35,855 nucleotides of DNA from Bacteroidota bacterium (GCA_022709385.1 JAKLIX010000016.1:72926-108780); one strand, 5' to 3'; positions 17,118-26,174 are shown, counted from the stretch's first letter. Numbers and translations are program-made. Notes: generated by a model not told the origin, from the sequence alone.

Positions 17118-19016
17118 ATGAAAAAGTACCTGGTCATTATCAGTCTTTGCCTTACAATGTCCTTCCAGGCTGGGGCAAGTCATTACATGGGTGGTGAAGT
17201 TTATTGGGAATGCCTGCCCAACGGGCAGTATCTGTTCCATTTAAGGGTTTACCAGGAATGCGCGGGTATTCTGTACAGCACTGTGTCTGAGACGCTGAAT
17301 ACATCGGTGCCCGGCCTGCCTTCCATCATTTTGTATTTTGTGGATTCAATTGACATTTCACCAGTCTGTTATCCCGGACCACCACCTGCTTTTCCGCATC
17401 TGAGTTGCGAAACGACCTATACCAGCAATTCAGGAGGGATCAGAGAATGGATATACCAGTCGAATCCCGTGACACTGCCGGCAGGGCCGCCTCCGGCCAC
17501 AGGCTGGGTATTCGCCTTTCCCGGCTGCTGCCGTAACCCTTGTGCGAATATTGTGGGCACCACCAGCATGAACTGGTATCTGCAGGCGATCATGTATCCT
17601 TACAACAACCAGCCTGCAAACATCTGTTTCGACAACCCTCCGGTATTTGCCGAAAAACCAGTGGTGGTGGCTTGTACCGGATATCCGTCGGCTTATAATC
17701 ACAACGGCTATGATCCTGACGGTGATTCAATTGCTTATTCCTGGGCGCAGCCATTGACCGGTCTTAATGTTCCTATCCCAGGTTCAGCCTACAATAACGG
17801 ATATTCCTGGATTTCGCCCCTTCCCGGTGCCGTGCAGAACCCGATGAACGATACGGCTGTGATGGATCCTGTCACCGGACAGATTACGTATACCTCCTTC
17901 ACCCAGGGTGCTTTTGTGACCAAGACAGCTTGCCGGACTTACAGGATGGGAACGCTGATTGCCGAGGTATTCAGGGAGATACAAATGGTATTGCTTCCCT
18001 GTGGTAACAATCTTCCTCCCGATGTCACGGTTCCTTTCCCCATGAATCCTGCGGATCAGTGGGTGGATACCGTATATCCCGGCACCCTGGTCACTTTCCC
18101 TTTGGTTGCCTCTGATACGGCTCTGCTGAATGATAACCTGACACTCCAGTCCGTTACCATGACAGCGGGAGGCCCCCTTTTCGGCGACGGTTTCACTTCC
18201 GTCAGCACCGGCTGCCTTGAACCTCCCTGCGCTACCCTGAACCCTCCTCCGGTGCTGTCCGGCATTTCTGGCGTTTCCACGGTGTTCACCTGGCAGCCCA
18301 CCTGTGATCACCTTTCTTTCGGTTATGGGAACCAGGACGATTATGTGGATTACCAGTTCATCTTCAACTTCTCCGACGATTATTGCCCGGTGCCGGGCCT
18401 TACAACCAGGGTGGTTCATATTGTAGTCAAGGATCCCTACCTGCCGGCTCCGGTACTCGACAGCTTTGACATTGCACCCGTTACCGGCCATGTTAGCCTG
18501 TTCTGGAATCCTTTGCAGGATTCACTACAGTCCTTCCACAGCTACCATATTTATTATAAAGATCAGAACAGCGGGCAGTACGCAGTACTTGATTCCCTGA
18601 CCGATATCAGTCAGTCCTCCTTTACACACACTGCCATAAATGGGAACACCCAGTATTTCTGGTATCAGCTGCGGTGCAAATCGGGCTGTTCCAACAGGCT
18701 GAAGTTTTCGGCTCCGTCGAATGTGATGTCGAATTACCCTACCGGGACTGGAAACAGCAATGAACTCACCGGAACTGTTGCATTCGTGAACAACGAGAAC
18801 AGAAAGCTGATAATCATACCGGGAGGGATAAAGGAACCGCTGACCGGAATCAGATTGTACCATGCACTCGGAGGACTGGTGGTTCAATCTCCTGTTAGGG
18901 TCCAACCTGGTGAAAGCCCGGTGGAGATTTCCCTGGCAGGCCTGAGTCCGGGTTTGTACATTTATTGTCTTGACTGCGAAGGAAGCAGCATCAGGGGTAA
19001 ATTCATCCTCCGCTGA
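17118..19016 (+). CDS. Secreted SHYMGGE-family protein with FN3-like domain and T9SS-type tail (paralogue 3)
   Basis: 632 residues, 43 bp after paralogue 2. The signal peptide (MKKYLVIISLCLTMSFQAGA) runs into SHYMGGEVYWEC. Landmarks as in the other two: GCCRNPCANI, DPDGDSIAYSW, CLEPPCATL, DDYCPVPG, an FN3-like domain with LFWNPLQDSLQSFHSYHIYYKD and CKSGCSNRLKFSAPSN. Its T9SS tail is the clearest of the three, with the LSPGLYIYCL strand and a RGKFILR end. It is the most diverged member, sharing no long identical DNA tract with the others apart from a short block near 18705-18735. Its stop lies 8 bp from the stop of the convergent C10 protease copy 2, with no terminator visible between them. 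Confidence 0.88.
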   Translation: MKKYLVIISLCLTMSFQAGASHYMGGEVYWECLPNGQYLFHLRVYQECAGILYSTVSETLNTSVPGLPSIILYFVDSIDISPVCYPGPPPAFPHLSCETTYTSNSGGIREWIYQSNPVTLPAGPPPATGWVFAFPGCCRNPCANIVGTTSMNWYLQAIMYPYNNQPANICFDNPPVFAEKPVVVACTGYPSAYNHNGYDPDGDSIAYSWAQPLTGLNVPIPGSAYNNGYSWISPLPGAVQNPMNDTAVMDPVTGQITYTSFTQGAFVTKTACRTYRMGTLIAEVFREIQMVLLPCGNNLPPDVTVPFPMNPADQWVDTVYPGTLVTFPLVASDTALLNDNLTLQSVTMTAGGPLFGDGFTSVSTGCLEPPCATLNPPPVLSGISGVSTVFTWQPTCDHLSFGYGNQDDYVDYQFIFNFSDDYCPVPGLTTRVVHIVVKDPYLPAPVLDSFDIAPVTGHVSLFWNPLQDSLQSFHSYHIYYKDQNSGQYAVLDSLTDISQSSFTHTAINGNTQYFWYQLRCKSGCSNRLKFSAPSNVMSNYPTGTGNSNELTGTVAFVNNENRKLIIIPGGIKEPLTGIRLYHALGGLVVQSPVRVQPGESPVEISLAGLSPGLYIYCLDCEGSSIRGKFILR

Positions 19017-19024
19017 CAGCCTGC

Positions 19025-21136
19025 TTATTGCACCACAAAACGTCTGGAAACCTTTCCGGACGGACTGTGAAGGATGAGCTGGTAAAGCCCGGCAGTTAAA
19101 TCCGAGATATCAACTGACAACCTGCTGCCATCAGCCTGAAGAGCCTTCCTCTGAAGGCATTGCCCCTGCATATTGCATATCTCCATCTCCAATGTCCTGC
19201 TTTCTGAGGTTTCAAAAGTTACAAACAGCATGTCGCTGGCCGGATTGGGGTAAACCTGCATTACCTTCAGTTCATTGTCCTCCGTGATCCCTGCCGGCTG
19301 GCTGGTGTAAACCGCCTTCCAGCCTGCAGCGTTGATGCTGCTGTTGGTGTAGAAGATCAGGAACATGGCCCCGGTTTGGGAGACAAGGGTGGGGGGCAAC
19401 TGGCTTCCGAAGAACTTGCCGAGCAGGGTTCCGCTGCCGTTGGTGGTGTCGTAAGCGTAGACCTCCACAAAATCCGACACGGGTTCTGTCTGGAATTCAG
19501 TGAAGTTCAGGGTGATCTGCTGTACATTGGGCGGTTGTATCAGGTACTGGCAGATGGTTTTGTTGTTGTAGTTCTTCGTCCCGCTGCCGTCCTGAAGGAT
19601 GCCGTTAGCCGCCGTATAGGTATCAAGGGTCTGGCAGTATTGCGGCATCTTGCTCTCATAGGTGATAAACCAGCCCTGGTTGTTGTTGTCGTTGTCGGAA
19701 GTGAAGCGGATCAGCACCTGGTTCCCGCTGCTGGTGATGCTCTGGGGGATGTTGATCCCCGAGAAGCTGCCGATGACGGGGCTGCTGGTACCGGGACCGT
19801 CATAAACGGTTACGATATCTGCATTATTCTCAGTTTCAAGCGACTGGAACCTGACGATCAGGTGGCTGACCGAGTCGTTGGGTCCAACAGTCGGGTTAAT
19901 CAGGTAATAGCAATCGCTGTTGCTCTGGTAATCCATCGGACCGCTGCCGTCATCGAAGGAACCGCAGAGTGGTGTCAGCGTTCTGAATCCCGTGCAGTAA
20001 GCGGGGTAGTTGCCCGTCGGATAGATGTTGATCATGGCGCCCTGGCCGTTGGTGAAACTGCTGCCGCCGGGATTCAGGTTGTTGAGGTTAAAAAAGCCAT
20101 TGTAGGATCCGCTCCAGCCCCAGTTGAAGTGGAAGAAATCATCCTGGTAACCGTCCACGTTAAAAGCATGCCCGCCCGAACCATAACCATGGTAATACAT
20201 TGGTTTTCTGTCGTCAAGCTGATCTCTCAGCAGATTCGCCCAGGCGGTGTTCGAGTAGTTGCTCTTACTCACCATTTGGGTGGCCGGGTCGTAACGGAAG
20301 TAATTCACCATCGCATCGGCCGCGTCATTGCTGTATGCGCCGGAACCGGTCGGGGAGTATCCCATATCCACGGCGATACCGCAATGCAGCAGAAGGGTGG
20401 CTATTGCCGTGTTCGTCGATTGTATGGAAGGAAGCATCGCATCCCACTGGTAGGTCGTATTTGCAAAATTGGCTGTCAAAGGTCCGTATGAAGAATAGTG
20501 GGTATGACTGCCCTGTCCGCTTGCCGGGAAACGGTAATAGTACATCACCTGGGCCATGGCGGTGGCCACGCAGCCGGCGTAAACATGTCCGCCCGGACCG
20601 TCGGGGTCGGCCGGACAAAGCTCATTGTAGTAAGCACCCTGGTTCCATTTGCTGATCAGCAGCGGTTTTACCGCTCTTTCTCCTTTAAGCGGCCTCAGTT
20701 GTCCGGGCTCATCCCCCGTCAGCCTTTGCCAGTCCGCAAGAATCTCAGCGGTGGGAGCCGATTTCCTCTCAATGTGATAAACAATCTGGTCGCGCACATT
20801 GTCCATCCAGGAGGTAAACTGGGGAGGCTCATCCTGTGTGCCGTACTCACTCCAGAAGGAATAGGCAATCACCGGGCTGACTGCGTCATCACCCGATATA
20901 ATCACGTATCCGCCAAGGTTTACCGTAAAGACACGATAGATGAACCTGCCGTCCTCGACCCGCTGGAAGGCGCCGCTGAGGCTGATGTCATCATAGCTGA
21001 CTTCCGTAAACTGTGAGATCCTTTCATAGTAAAAGTTCTTGGCCACTTGCATGGCCTGGTGGTGATCCACCGGTCTTGCTGTTAACAGACCGGACAGCAG
21101 GAGAAGGGCCAGGAAAACCGTCGTGATTCTTTTCAT
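19025..21136 (-). CDS. Secreted C10 cysteine protease, two CUB domains, T9SS tail (copy 2)
   Basis: 703 residues. The signal peptide (MKRITTVFLALLLLSGLLTA) is followed by a pro-region beginning with the VAKNFYYERI helix and including GGYVIISGDDAVSPVIAYS. The peptidase core has AGCVATAMAQVMYYYRFP (Cys189) and GGHAFNVDGYQ (His323) with FNWGWSGSYNGFF. CUB-like domain 1 begins at YCTGF and CUB 2 at YCQTL; both contain DGSG and a YxSxSDC or YNNKTIC motif. The T9SS domain has VYPNPASDMLFV and ends SRRFVVQ. It lies 15 bp after copy 3 on the same strand, so the two probably form one transcript. Confidence 0.94.
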   Translation of the reverse strand: MKRITTVFLALLLLSGLLTARPVDHHQAMQVAKNFYYERISQFTEVSYDDISLSGAFQRVEDGRFIYRVFTVNLGGYVIISGDDAVSPVIAYSFWSEYGTQDEPPQFTSWMDNVRDQIVYHIERKSAPTAEILADWQRLTGDEPGQLRPLKGERAVKPLLISKWNQGAYYNELCPADPDGPGGHVYAGCVATAMAQVMYYYRFPASGQGSHTHYSSYGPLTANFANTTYQWDAMLPSIQSTNTAIATLLLHCGIAVDMGYSPTGSGAYSNDAADAMVNYFRYDPATQMVSKSNYSNTAWANLLRDQLDDRKPMYYHGYGSGGHAFNVDGYQDDFFHFNWGWSGSYNGFFNLNNLNPGGSSFTNGQGAMINIYPTGNYPAYCTGFRTLTPLCGSFDDGSGPMDYQSNSDCYYLINPTVGPNDSVSHLIVRFQSLETENNADIVTVYDGPGTSSPVIGSFSGINIPQSITSSGNQVLIRFTSDNDNNNQGWFITYESKMPQYCQTLDTYTAANGILQDGSGTKNYNNKTICQYLIQPPNVQQITLNFTEFQTEPVSDFVEVYAYDTTNGSGTLLGKFFGSQLPPTLVSQTGAMFLIFYTNSSINAAGWKAVYTSQPAGITEDNELKVMQVYPNPASDMLFVTFETSESRTLEMEICNMQGQCLQRKALQADGSRLSVDISDLTAGLYQLILHSPSGKVSRRFVVQ

Positions 21137-21151
21137 ATACGTTGTCAGGAA

Positions 21152-23260
21152 TTAATGAATGATCAGTTTTTGTATCAATGAACCTTGCTCACCCGCTAAT
21201 TTAAGCAGGTAAATGCCTGCGGGGATATGATCCACTGAGCAGGAGACAGTGTTTGATCCTTGCGGAATATCGTGGCTTTCGGTCAGCAGCGTTCTTCCCG
21301 AAAGGTCGGAGATGATCATGCTGAATTGCTGAGGGATTGAGGATAGAAGGCTGATGGTGAGTCTATCTTCGGCGGGGTTCGGGTAAACATGAAGTTCATC
21401 GAATCCGCTCAGCATGTCGATACCGGCACCAAGGGCCTGGTACTGGGCTGTCCAGCCCGGCTTGTTGACGCTGCCGTTGGTTTTGAATTCGATGTACATG
21501 CCGCCGGTAGTGGTCATCACGGGTGGGGGCAGCGTGTTTCCTGAAAAACTGCCCAACAGGGCTTGGGTGTTTAGGTCGTAAATCTTGATGTAGTCATTCA
21601 CGGGTTCTGTATCGAATTCAGTGAATGTCAATGTAATGGCTGCTGCATTCGGTGGTTGGATGATCCAGGTGCAGATGGTGCCCGGAGAATAGTTTTTCGG
21701 ACCGCTTCCGTCGGTGATCGTGCCTGAAAGTGCAGTGAGACTGGTATTGCTGCAGAACTCGGGGAAGGTGGCGGAATAGGTCAGCAACCAGCCTTCTGCC
21801 GTACTGCTGCTGTCTGTTTGGAAAGTGATGAGCAGTCGCGAACCCTGGTGTTCGATGGAAGCGGGAAGGCTGGTTCCGGAGAAGGAACCCAGCAGGGGTG
21901 CGGCCGTGCTGTTGCCCCCGTAAATCTTTACCACATCGGCTCCGCTCTGGGTGTTGAAGCGGTTGAAGGTGATCCTGATGGATTTTACCGAGTCGTCCGG
22001 TGCAAGCAGCCAGCTGCAGTCTGCCAGATCGTTGTAGGGGTCGGGCCCGCTACCGTCTTCAATGGTGCCGCTGGTATGTTCGCTGATGATTTTTGGTCCG
22101 TCGCAGTGATAGGGGAAATTGTTACCCGGATAAATGTCGACAATGGCGCCGTGGTCGCTGTTGAAGTTGGAACCGCCGGCACTCGGATTGAGGTTGTTCA
22201 GGGTGAAATAGCCGTCGGATGCCCCGCTCCAGCCCCAGTTCATATGAAAATAATCCGTGCCCTGGTAACCGTCCACCACCCAGGCATGCCCGGCACCGCC
22301 GCCCGTTGGCCGGCCGCTGTATATACAGGGACGTTTCTGGTCCAGGTTGTTACGGAAAAGATCTATCCAGCCTTGTGCGGAATAGGACATCCGTTGCACA
22401 TGCTTGGTACTGGAGGCATACCTGAAATACAGTTTCAGGGCTGCGGCCACCGAACCCGTATTGGCCCCTGATCCGTCGGGGCCATAATCCATACTGACAG
22501 AAACCCCGCAATGATAGGAAAGCAGGGCCACAGGCTGGTTGCTGCGGATCAGGCTGTTCAGCATCCCATCCCAGGGATACAGCGTGTTTCCGAAATTCGC
22601 GCTCAACTGTCCGTACTGCGGGTGATAGTATGAAAAAGATCCTGTTCCCTGCAGCGGATAACGGTAATAATACATCACCTGTGCCATGGCTGTAGCCACA
22701 CAGCCTACATAGGTGTGTCCGCCGTCACCGCCCGCGTCGGCCGGACAGAGGTCGTTGTAGTATTTTCCCTGGTCCCATTTGGAAAGCAGCAGCGGGCTGA
22801 CATCTTTCGTGTTGTTTTTATTGTCTGCCTGAAAGTCATCTGACAGCAAACTTTGCCATGCGGCGGCAATTTCATGGTCGGCCTGACTGCCGTTTTGATG
22901 GTGGAATAGAATCTCCTGCCCGTAGCCGTCCATCAGGTAAACAGTTGATGGTGATGATGTTTGCAGGTCAAACCTGCCGTCAGGGGAGTAGGCGATTACC
23001 GGGCGCACCACATCCTGACCGCTGATGATGATAAATCCGCCTCCTGAGAAATTGATGATATGGTATAACAACACGCCGGATTTGCGGATGCTCTGCAGGG
23101 AGCACTGATCCGTGCTGAAGTCACGGAAATTGTATTGCTGTGCTTTTTCGGCCATGAAGTTCATACCGGCTTTCGTGGCCATTTTGTCTGATACTTCACC
23201 GGCAAAAAGGCCCGATGAAAACAATACGATGAGCAGGGTGAAAGGAAAATGCTTGATCAT
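21152..23260 (-). CDS. Secreted C10 cysteine protease, two CUB domains, T9SS tail (copy 3)
   Basis: 702 residues. The signal peptide (MIKHFPFTLLIVLFSSGLFA) and pro-region (GGGFIIISGQDVVRPVIAYS) precede the peptidase domain with VGCVATAMAQVMYYYRYP (Cys187) and AGHAWVVDGYQ (His325), then MNWGWSGASDGYF. Two CUB-like domains follow (YHCDGPK... and FCSNTSL...), and a T9SS tail with VYPNPAEDRLTI ending in IQKLIIH. Its pro-region has lost the FYYER helix seen in the other copies (it reads GMNFMAEKA). A strong terminator lies just upstream (23284-23326), so its expression needs either its own promoter in the 25-bp gap or read-through from copy 4. Confidence 0.94.
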   Translation of the reverse strand: MIKHFPFTLLIVLFSSGLFAGEVSDKMATKAGMNFMAEKAQQYNFRDFSTDQCSLQSIRKSGVLLYHIINFSGGGFIIISGQDVVRPVIAYSPDGRFDLQTSSPSTVYLMDGYGQEILFHHQNGSQADHEIAAAWQSLLSDDFQADNKNNTKDVSPLLLSKWDQGKYYNDLCPADAGGDGGHTYVGCVATAMAQVMYYYRYPLQGTGSFSYYHPQYGQLSANFGNTLYPWDGMLNSLIRSNQPVALLSYHCGVSVSMDYGPDGSGANTGSVAAALKLYFRYASSTKHVQRMSYSAQGWIDLFRNNLDQKRPCIYSGRPTGGGAGHAWVVDGYQGTDYFHMNWGWSGASDGYFTLNNLNPSAGGSNFNSDHGAIVDIYPGNNFPYHCDGPKIISEHTSGTIEDGSGPDPYNDLADCSWLLAPDDSVKSIRITFNRFNTQSGADVVKIYGGNSTAAPLLGSFSGTSLPASIEHQGSRLLITFQTDSSSTAEGWLLTYSATFPEFCSNTSLTALSGTITDGSGPKNYSPGTICTWIIQPPNAAAITLTFTEFDTEPVNDYIKIYDLNTQALLGSFSGNTLPPPVMTTTGGMYIEFKTNGSVNKPGWTAQYQALGAGIDMLSGFDELHVYPNPAEDRLTISLLSSIPQQFSMIISDLSGRTLLTESHDIPQGSNTVSCSVDHIPAGIYLLKLAGEQGSLIQKLIIH

Positions 23261-23283
23261 GTCGGGTTTGCGGGGTGTTTGGG

Positions 23284-23326
23284 TTTTAAAAAGACCCTGT
23301 CACGGCTGTGGGTCCGCAACAGGGTC
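23284..23326 (-). terminator. Rho-independent terminator between C10 protease copies 4 and 3
   Basis: On the minus strand GACCCTGT (23326-23319) pairs perfectly with ACAGGGTC (23300-23293), followed by TTTTTAAAA. It lies 24 bp after the stop of copy 4 and directly before copy 3. Confidence 0.8.
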
Positions 23327-23349
23327 AGATATTCCTGAAAATGGAATGA

Positions 23350-25491
23350 TTACTGGATGACGAGTCTTTGCTGATAGGAACCGAGCTCGTTGCTGAGTTT
23401 GAGCAGGTAAACACCTTTGGCAAGATCACTCAGGTCGAAGCTTCCTTTGTACTGGCCTGAAAAGCGTCCTGTGTTTTCCTGCCTGAGGATCTGTCCGGTT
23501 AGATTCATCAGCAGCACTTCTGCCTCACCGGGCATGTCCTGGCTGAACTGCAGGTTGAGGATGCCCCTGGAAGGATTCGGGTAAATATTGATATCGCTAA
23601 AACCGCTGTTTTCATCCAGGCCGAGATTGCCTACCGAATATTCGGCTTCCCAGCCGCCGTAGGTATACACATAGTTGGTTTTGAATTCGATATACATCGA
23701 TCCGCTGGCTGCGGTGACATCTGCGGGCATGTTGGTGCCTGAGTAAGTTGCCAGCAGGGTCTGTGTGGCAAGGTCATATACCTTCACATAATCTACGTTA
23801 TCCTCCAGATTGAAGTAGGTAAAGTGCAGGTTGAGGTTCTTTCCGAAGGGTGGTTGAATGGTCCAGCTGCAAACCGTATTGTTCAGGTAGTTCAGCGGAC
23901 CACTGCCGTCGCTTACGGTACCGTTCGGACTGCTAAGGTTGGTGCCCTGGCAGAATTTCGGGTAGTTGGAACGGAAACTGGCATAGAAACCCTCTCCGGC
24001 TGTACTGCCGTTTGAGGTGAATGTGATAAACATCCGGTTGGAGGTGGATGTGTATGTGCCGCTGGGCAGGGTGGAACCGCTGTGGGTGAGCAGTACGGGA
24101 GCGCTGGCATCGGCTCCGTCGTAAACGGTAACCACATCATTGTTGCTTTCTGTGTTGAAAAGGTTGAAGGTCAGTACGATTTTCGAAACAGTATCCGTCG
24201 GCGCAATCAGCCAGCTGCAGGAGGCGTTGTCCTGATAATTGAGGGTCATGCCGCTGCCGTCTTCAAAGGTGCCTTTGGTGCCGGTAAGCACTTTGTTGCC
24301 GCCGCAGTATGCCGGGTAACCGCTTGCCGGGTAAATGTTCCTCACGGCTCCGTTATTCTGATTGTATGGAGGATCGCCGCCGGGAGTGAGGTTGTTGATG
24401 GCATAGAAACCGTCGCTGTATCCGTCCCAGCCCCAGTTGAAATGGAACATGTTGGTGCCGCCGGTGTTTTCATAACCATCACAGTTCCAGGCATGTCCGC
24501 CATCTGAATTGGCACCTGAATAAATCAGGGGCTGCTTATTGTCGAGGTTGGCGATCATCATGGCTTCCCAGGTGGAGGAAGAATAATTCATTTTCTGGAT
24601 GTACTGGATGGCAGCATCATACTTGAAGTATGCCGACATGGCAGAAGGCACCAGGTTGGTAAATGATCCGGAAGCATTCGGGCCGTATGACATATTGACC
24701 GAAACACCCAGGTGGTAACACAGGGTGGCCAGGGCCATATTGGCTTCATTGGCCTTCAGCACCATCTCATCCCAGAGGTAGGTGGTGGCTCCGAAGTTGG
24801 CTTCCTGCCAGCCGTAGTTGCCGTAGTTGGGATTATTGGCATTGTAGCCGTGGGCCCCCTGTCCGGTTTCCGGATAACGGTAGTAAAACATGATCTGTGC
24901 CATGGAGGTGGCCACGCAGCCCACCGGGCAATGTCCTTCTTCCCCGTTCGGATCGGAAGGGGTGAGGGTGTTGTAATATTTACCCTGTCCCCATTGGGTG
25001 ATCATTAATGGTTGCACATTCTTTCCGCTCTTTGCCAAAGGCTTGGAAATGAATTCATCATCCAGCAGCCTTTCCCATTCCCGGCTGACATCGGCATGCG
25101 CGGCGGTTCCCTGAGCCCTGTAGTAATCGATCTGTTCTTTTATCTGTCCCATCCAGGTCCGGAATCCCAGGTTGCCGGCATCGTCACTGTAAGTGCTGCG
25201 GGTGGAATACCCGATGACGGGTTGCAGGATGTCTTCGGCCGTGATGATCACAAAACCGCCTCCGTCAAAGGTAAACACATGATAGTAGGGGATGCCTGAG
25301 GCATCGGTAATGCTTTGTTCAGAAGCAATGCTGATCTTTGAAAACGGGAGTTGTGCCTGCTGATTGGCCCTTTCATAATACAGATGCAGGGCAGCCTTGC
25401 GTGCCGTGGCCCGGTCAACTTCTTTCGCCTGTCCGGCCTGCAAAAGGAGGCACATGATCAATGCGGTCAGCGTGAATCGTGTTATTCTCAT
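23350..25491 (-). CDS. Secreted C10 cysteine protease, two CUB domains, T9SS tail (copy 4)
   Basis: 713 residues from the ATG at 25491, chosen because it starts a clean signal peptide (MRITRFTLTALIMCLLLQAG); an in-frame ATG at 25524 would overlap the promoter. The pro-region contains HLYYERANQ and GGGFVIITAEDILQPVIGYS. The peptidase domain has VGCVATSMAQIMFYYRYP (Cys192) and GGHAWNCDGYE (His333) with FNWGWDGYSDGFY. Unlike the others it reads YYNTLTPSDP where they have YYNxxCPADP, so it lacks the Cys before the active site. Two CUB-like domains follow (AYCGGNK... and FCQGTNL...), then a T9SS tail with IYPNPSRGILNL ending QQRLVIQ. The transcript probably ends at the terminator downstream. Confidence 0.94.
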   Translation of the reverse strand: MRITRFTLTALIMCLLLQAGQAKEVDRATARKAALHLYYERANQQAQLPFSKISIASEQSITDASGIPYYHVFTFDGGGFVIITAEDILQPVIGYSTRSTYSDDAGNLGFRTWMGQIKEQIDYYRAQGTAAHADVSREWERLLDDEFISKPLAKSGKNVQPLMITQWGQGKYYNTLTPSDPNGEEGHCPVGCVATSMAQIMFYYRYPETGQGAHGYNANNPNYGNYGWQEANFGATTYLWDEMVLKANEANMALATLCYHLGVSVNMSYGPNASGSFTNLVPSAMSAYFKYDAAIQYIQKMNYSSSTWEAMMIANLDNKQPLIYSGANSDGGHAWNCDGYENTGGTNMFHFNWGWDGYSDGFYAINNLTPGGDPPYNQNNGAVRNIYPASGYPAYCGGNKVLTGTKGTFEDGSGMTLNYQDNASCSWLIAPTDTVSKIVLTFNLFNTESNNDVVTVYDGADASAPVLLTHSGSTLPSGTYTSTSNRMFITFTSNGSTAGEGFYASFRSNYPKFCQGTNLSSPNGTVSDGSGPLNYLNNTVCSWTIQPPFGKNLNLHFTYFNLEDNVDYVKVYDLATQTLLATYSGTNMPADVTAASGSMYIEFKTNYVYTYGGWEAEYSVGNLGLDENSGFSDINIYPNPSRGILNLQFSQDMPGEAEVLLMNLTGQILRQENTGRFSGQYKGSFDLSDLAKGVYLLKLSNELGSYQQRLVIQ

Positions 25492-25521
25492 ATCGGTAGG
25501 ATTAATTTTAATAAAAACATG

Positions 25522-25529
25522 CAAAGTTA
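25522..25529 (-). promoter_or_regulatory. -7 box TAACTTTG upstream of C10 protease copy 4
   Basis: The minus strand reads TAACTTTG, a full TAnnTTTG match, 30 bp before the ATG at 25491. No clear TTTG at -33. Confidence 0.5.
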
Positions 25530-25620
25530 ATCATTAGTTCAATACGCCCGACGTCTTTTCTGCCGGGAAGTGTCATATATAATAATAATGAATTCGTATG
25601 TGTTTTCCCTCATCAGTTAC

Positions 25621-25656
25621 AGACTGCCGGATTGGACGAGCGTTGCCCGGCGGTCT
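25621..25656. repeat. GC-rich hairpin
   Basis: AGACTGCCGG (25621-25630) pairs with CCGGCGGTCT (25647-25656) with one wobble and a 16-base loop. No T-tract follows on either strand, so it is not a classical terminator. Confidence 0.55.
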
Positions 25657-25674
25657 TGTTAATAAAACGTAATA

Positions 25675-25878
25675 TACTCATACTTGACAGGTTTGCGAAT
25701 GCAAAGCTGTTTATACCGACACATAATGGGTCTTCAGTAAAAGATCTTCAGAGCGGTGTACGGTAATACTGGTTCTAAACACCACTGTTTCTCACTGCTG
25801 TCAAGAACCTTTAAGTTTGAGTAATGCCGTACACCCCTGGGTCGTAATTTTCTCGCAAACTCATTCCGTGTCGGTATA
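25675..25878 (-). repeat. Dispersed hairpin element, minus-strand copy interrupted by a second copy
   Basis: The 5' module lies at 25878-25815 (TATACCGACACGGAATGAG ... GGGGTGTACGGCATTACTC) and the 3' hairpin module at 25713-25675. In the intact copy at 35142-35247 these are contiguous. Here they are separated by about 100 bp that resemble a diverged copy in the opposite orientation. Confidence 0.75.
25711..25810 (+). repeat. Diverged dispersed hairpin element, nested in the previous copy
   Basis: Begins TTATACCGACAC, contains GGTGTACGGTAATACT and ends in a hairpin with stem GGTTC (25771-25775) and GAACC (25805-25809). The intact element has CATAC/GTATG here. The inner TAAACA and TGTCAA are kept at the same relative places. 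Confidence 0.6.
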
Positions 25879-25985
25879 ATTTCCCGCTTTGCTGGCTTGA
25901 TGACAGAGGGAATTAAACTGAAGCTCACCTTCAGCGGATGGATGCATGGACTGGTATAAAATAGCCGGCTATCATGGAAAAAACG

Positions 25986-26174
25986 ATGTGACACATGGCC
26001 CAACGATGTGCCACATGCCGGCAATTCATTTTAAAGACCTGAAAAACAGTGTAATATAATCGCTGTTTTTAAAACCATGACCCATGTTGCCACATGTATT
26101 GATTTCGGTGTTGAAAACTATCATGTGTCACATCAAAACACCATGTGACACATTGAAACTGGCATGTGTCACAT
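25986..26174. repeat. Six ATGTGNCACAT palindromes, mostly spaced 20-21 bp
   Basis: Starts at 25986, 26006, 26123, 26143 and 26164, with a variant (CATGTTGCCACATG) at 26083-26096. Distances are 20, 77, 40, 20 and 21 bp. The same palindrome lies over the PorE-like start at 1658-1670. Confidence 0.75.

Noticed and set aside
25734..26024. Open frame of 96 codons on minus strand in the repeat-rich gap
   Set aside because: It is made of the dispersed element (RNEFARKLRPRGVRHYS segment) and its nested copy, has no family features and no promoter. I treat it as repeat, not gene.
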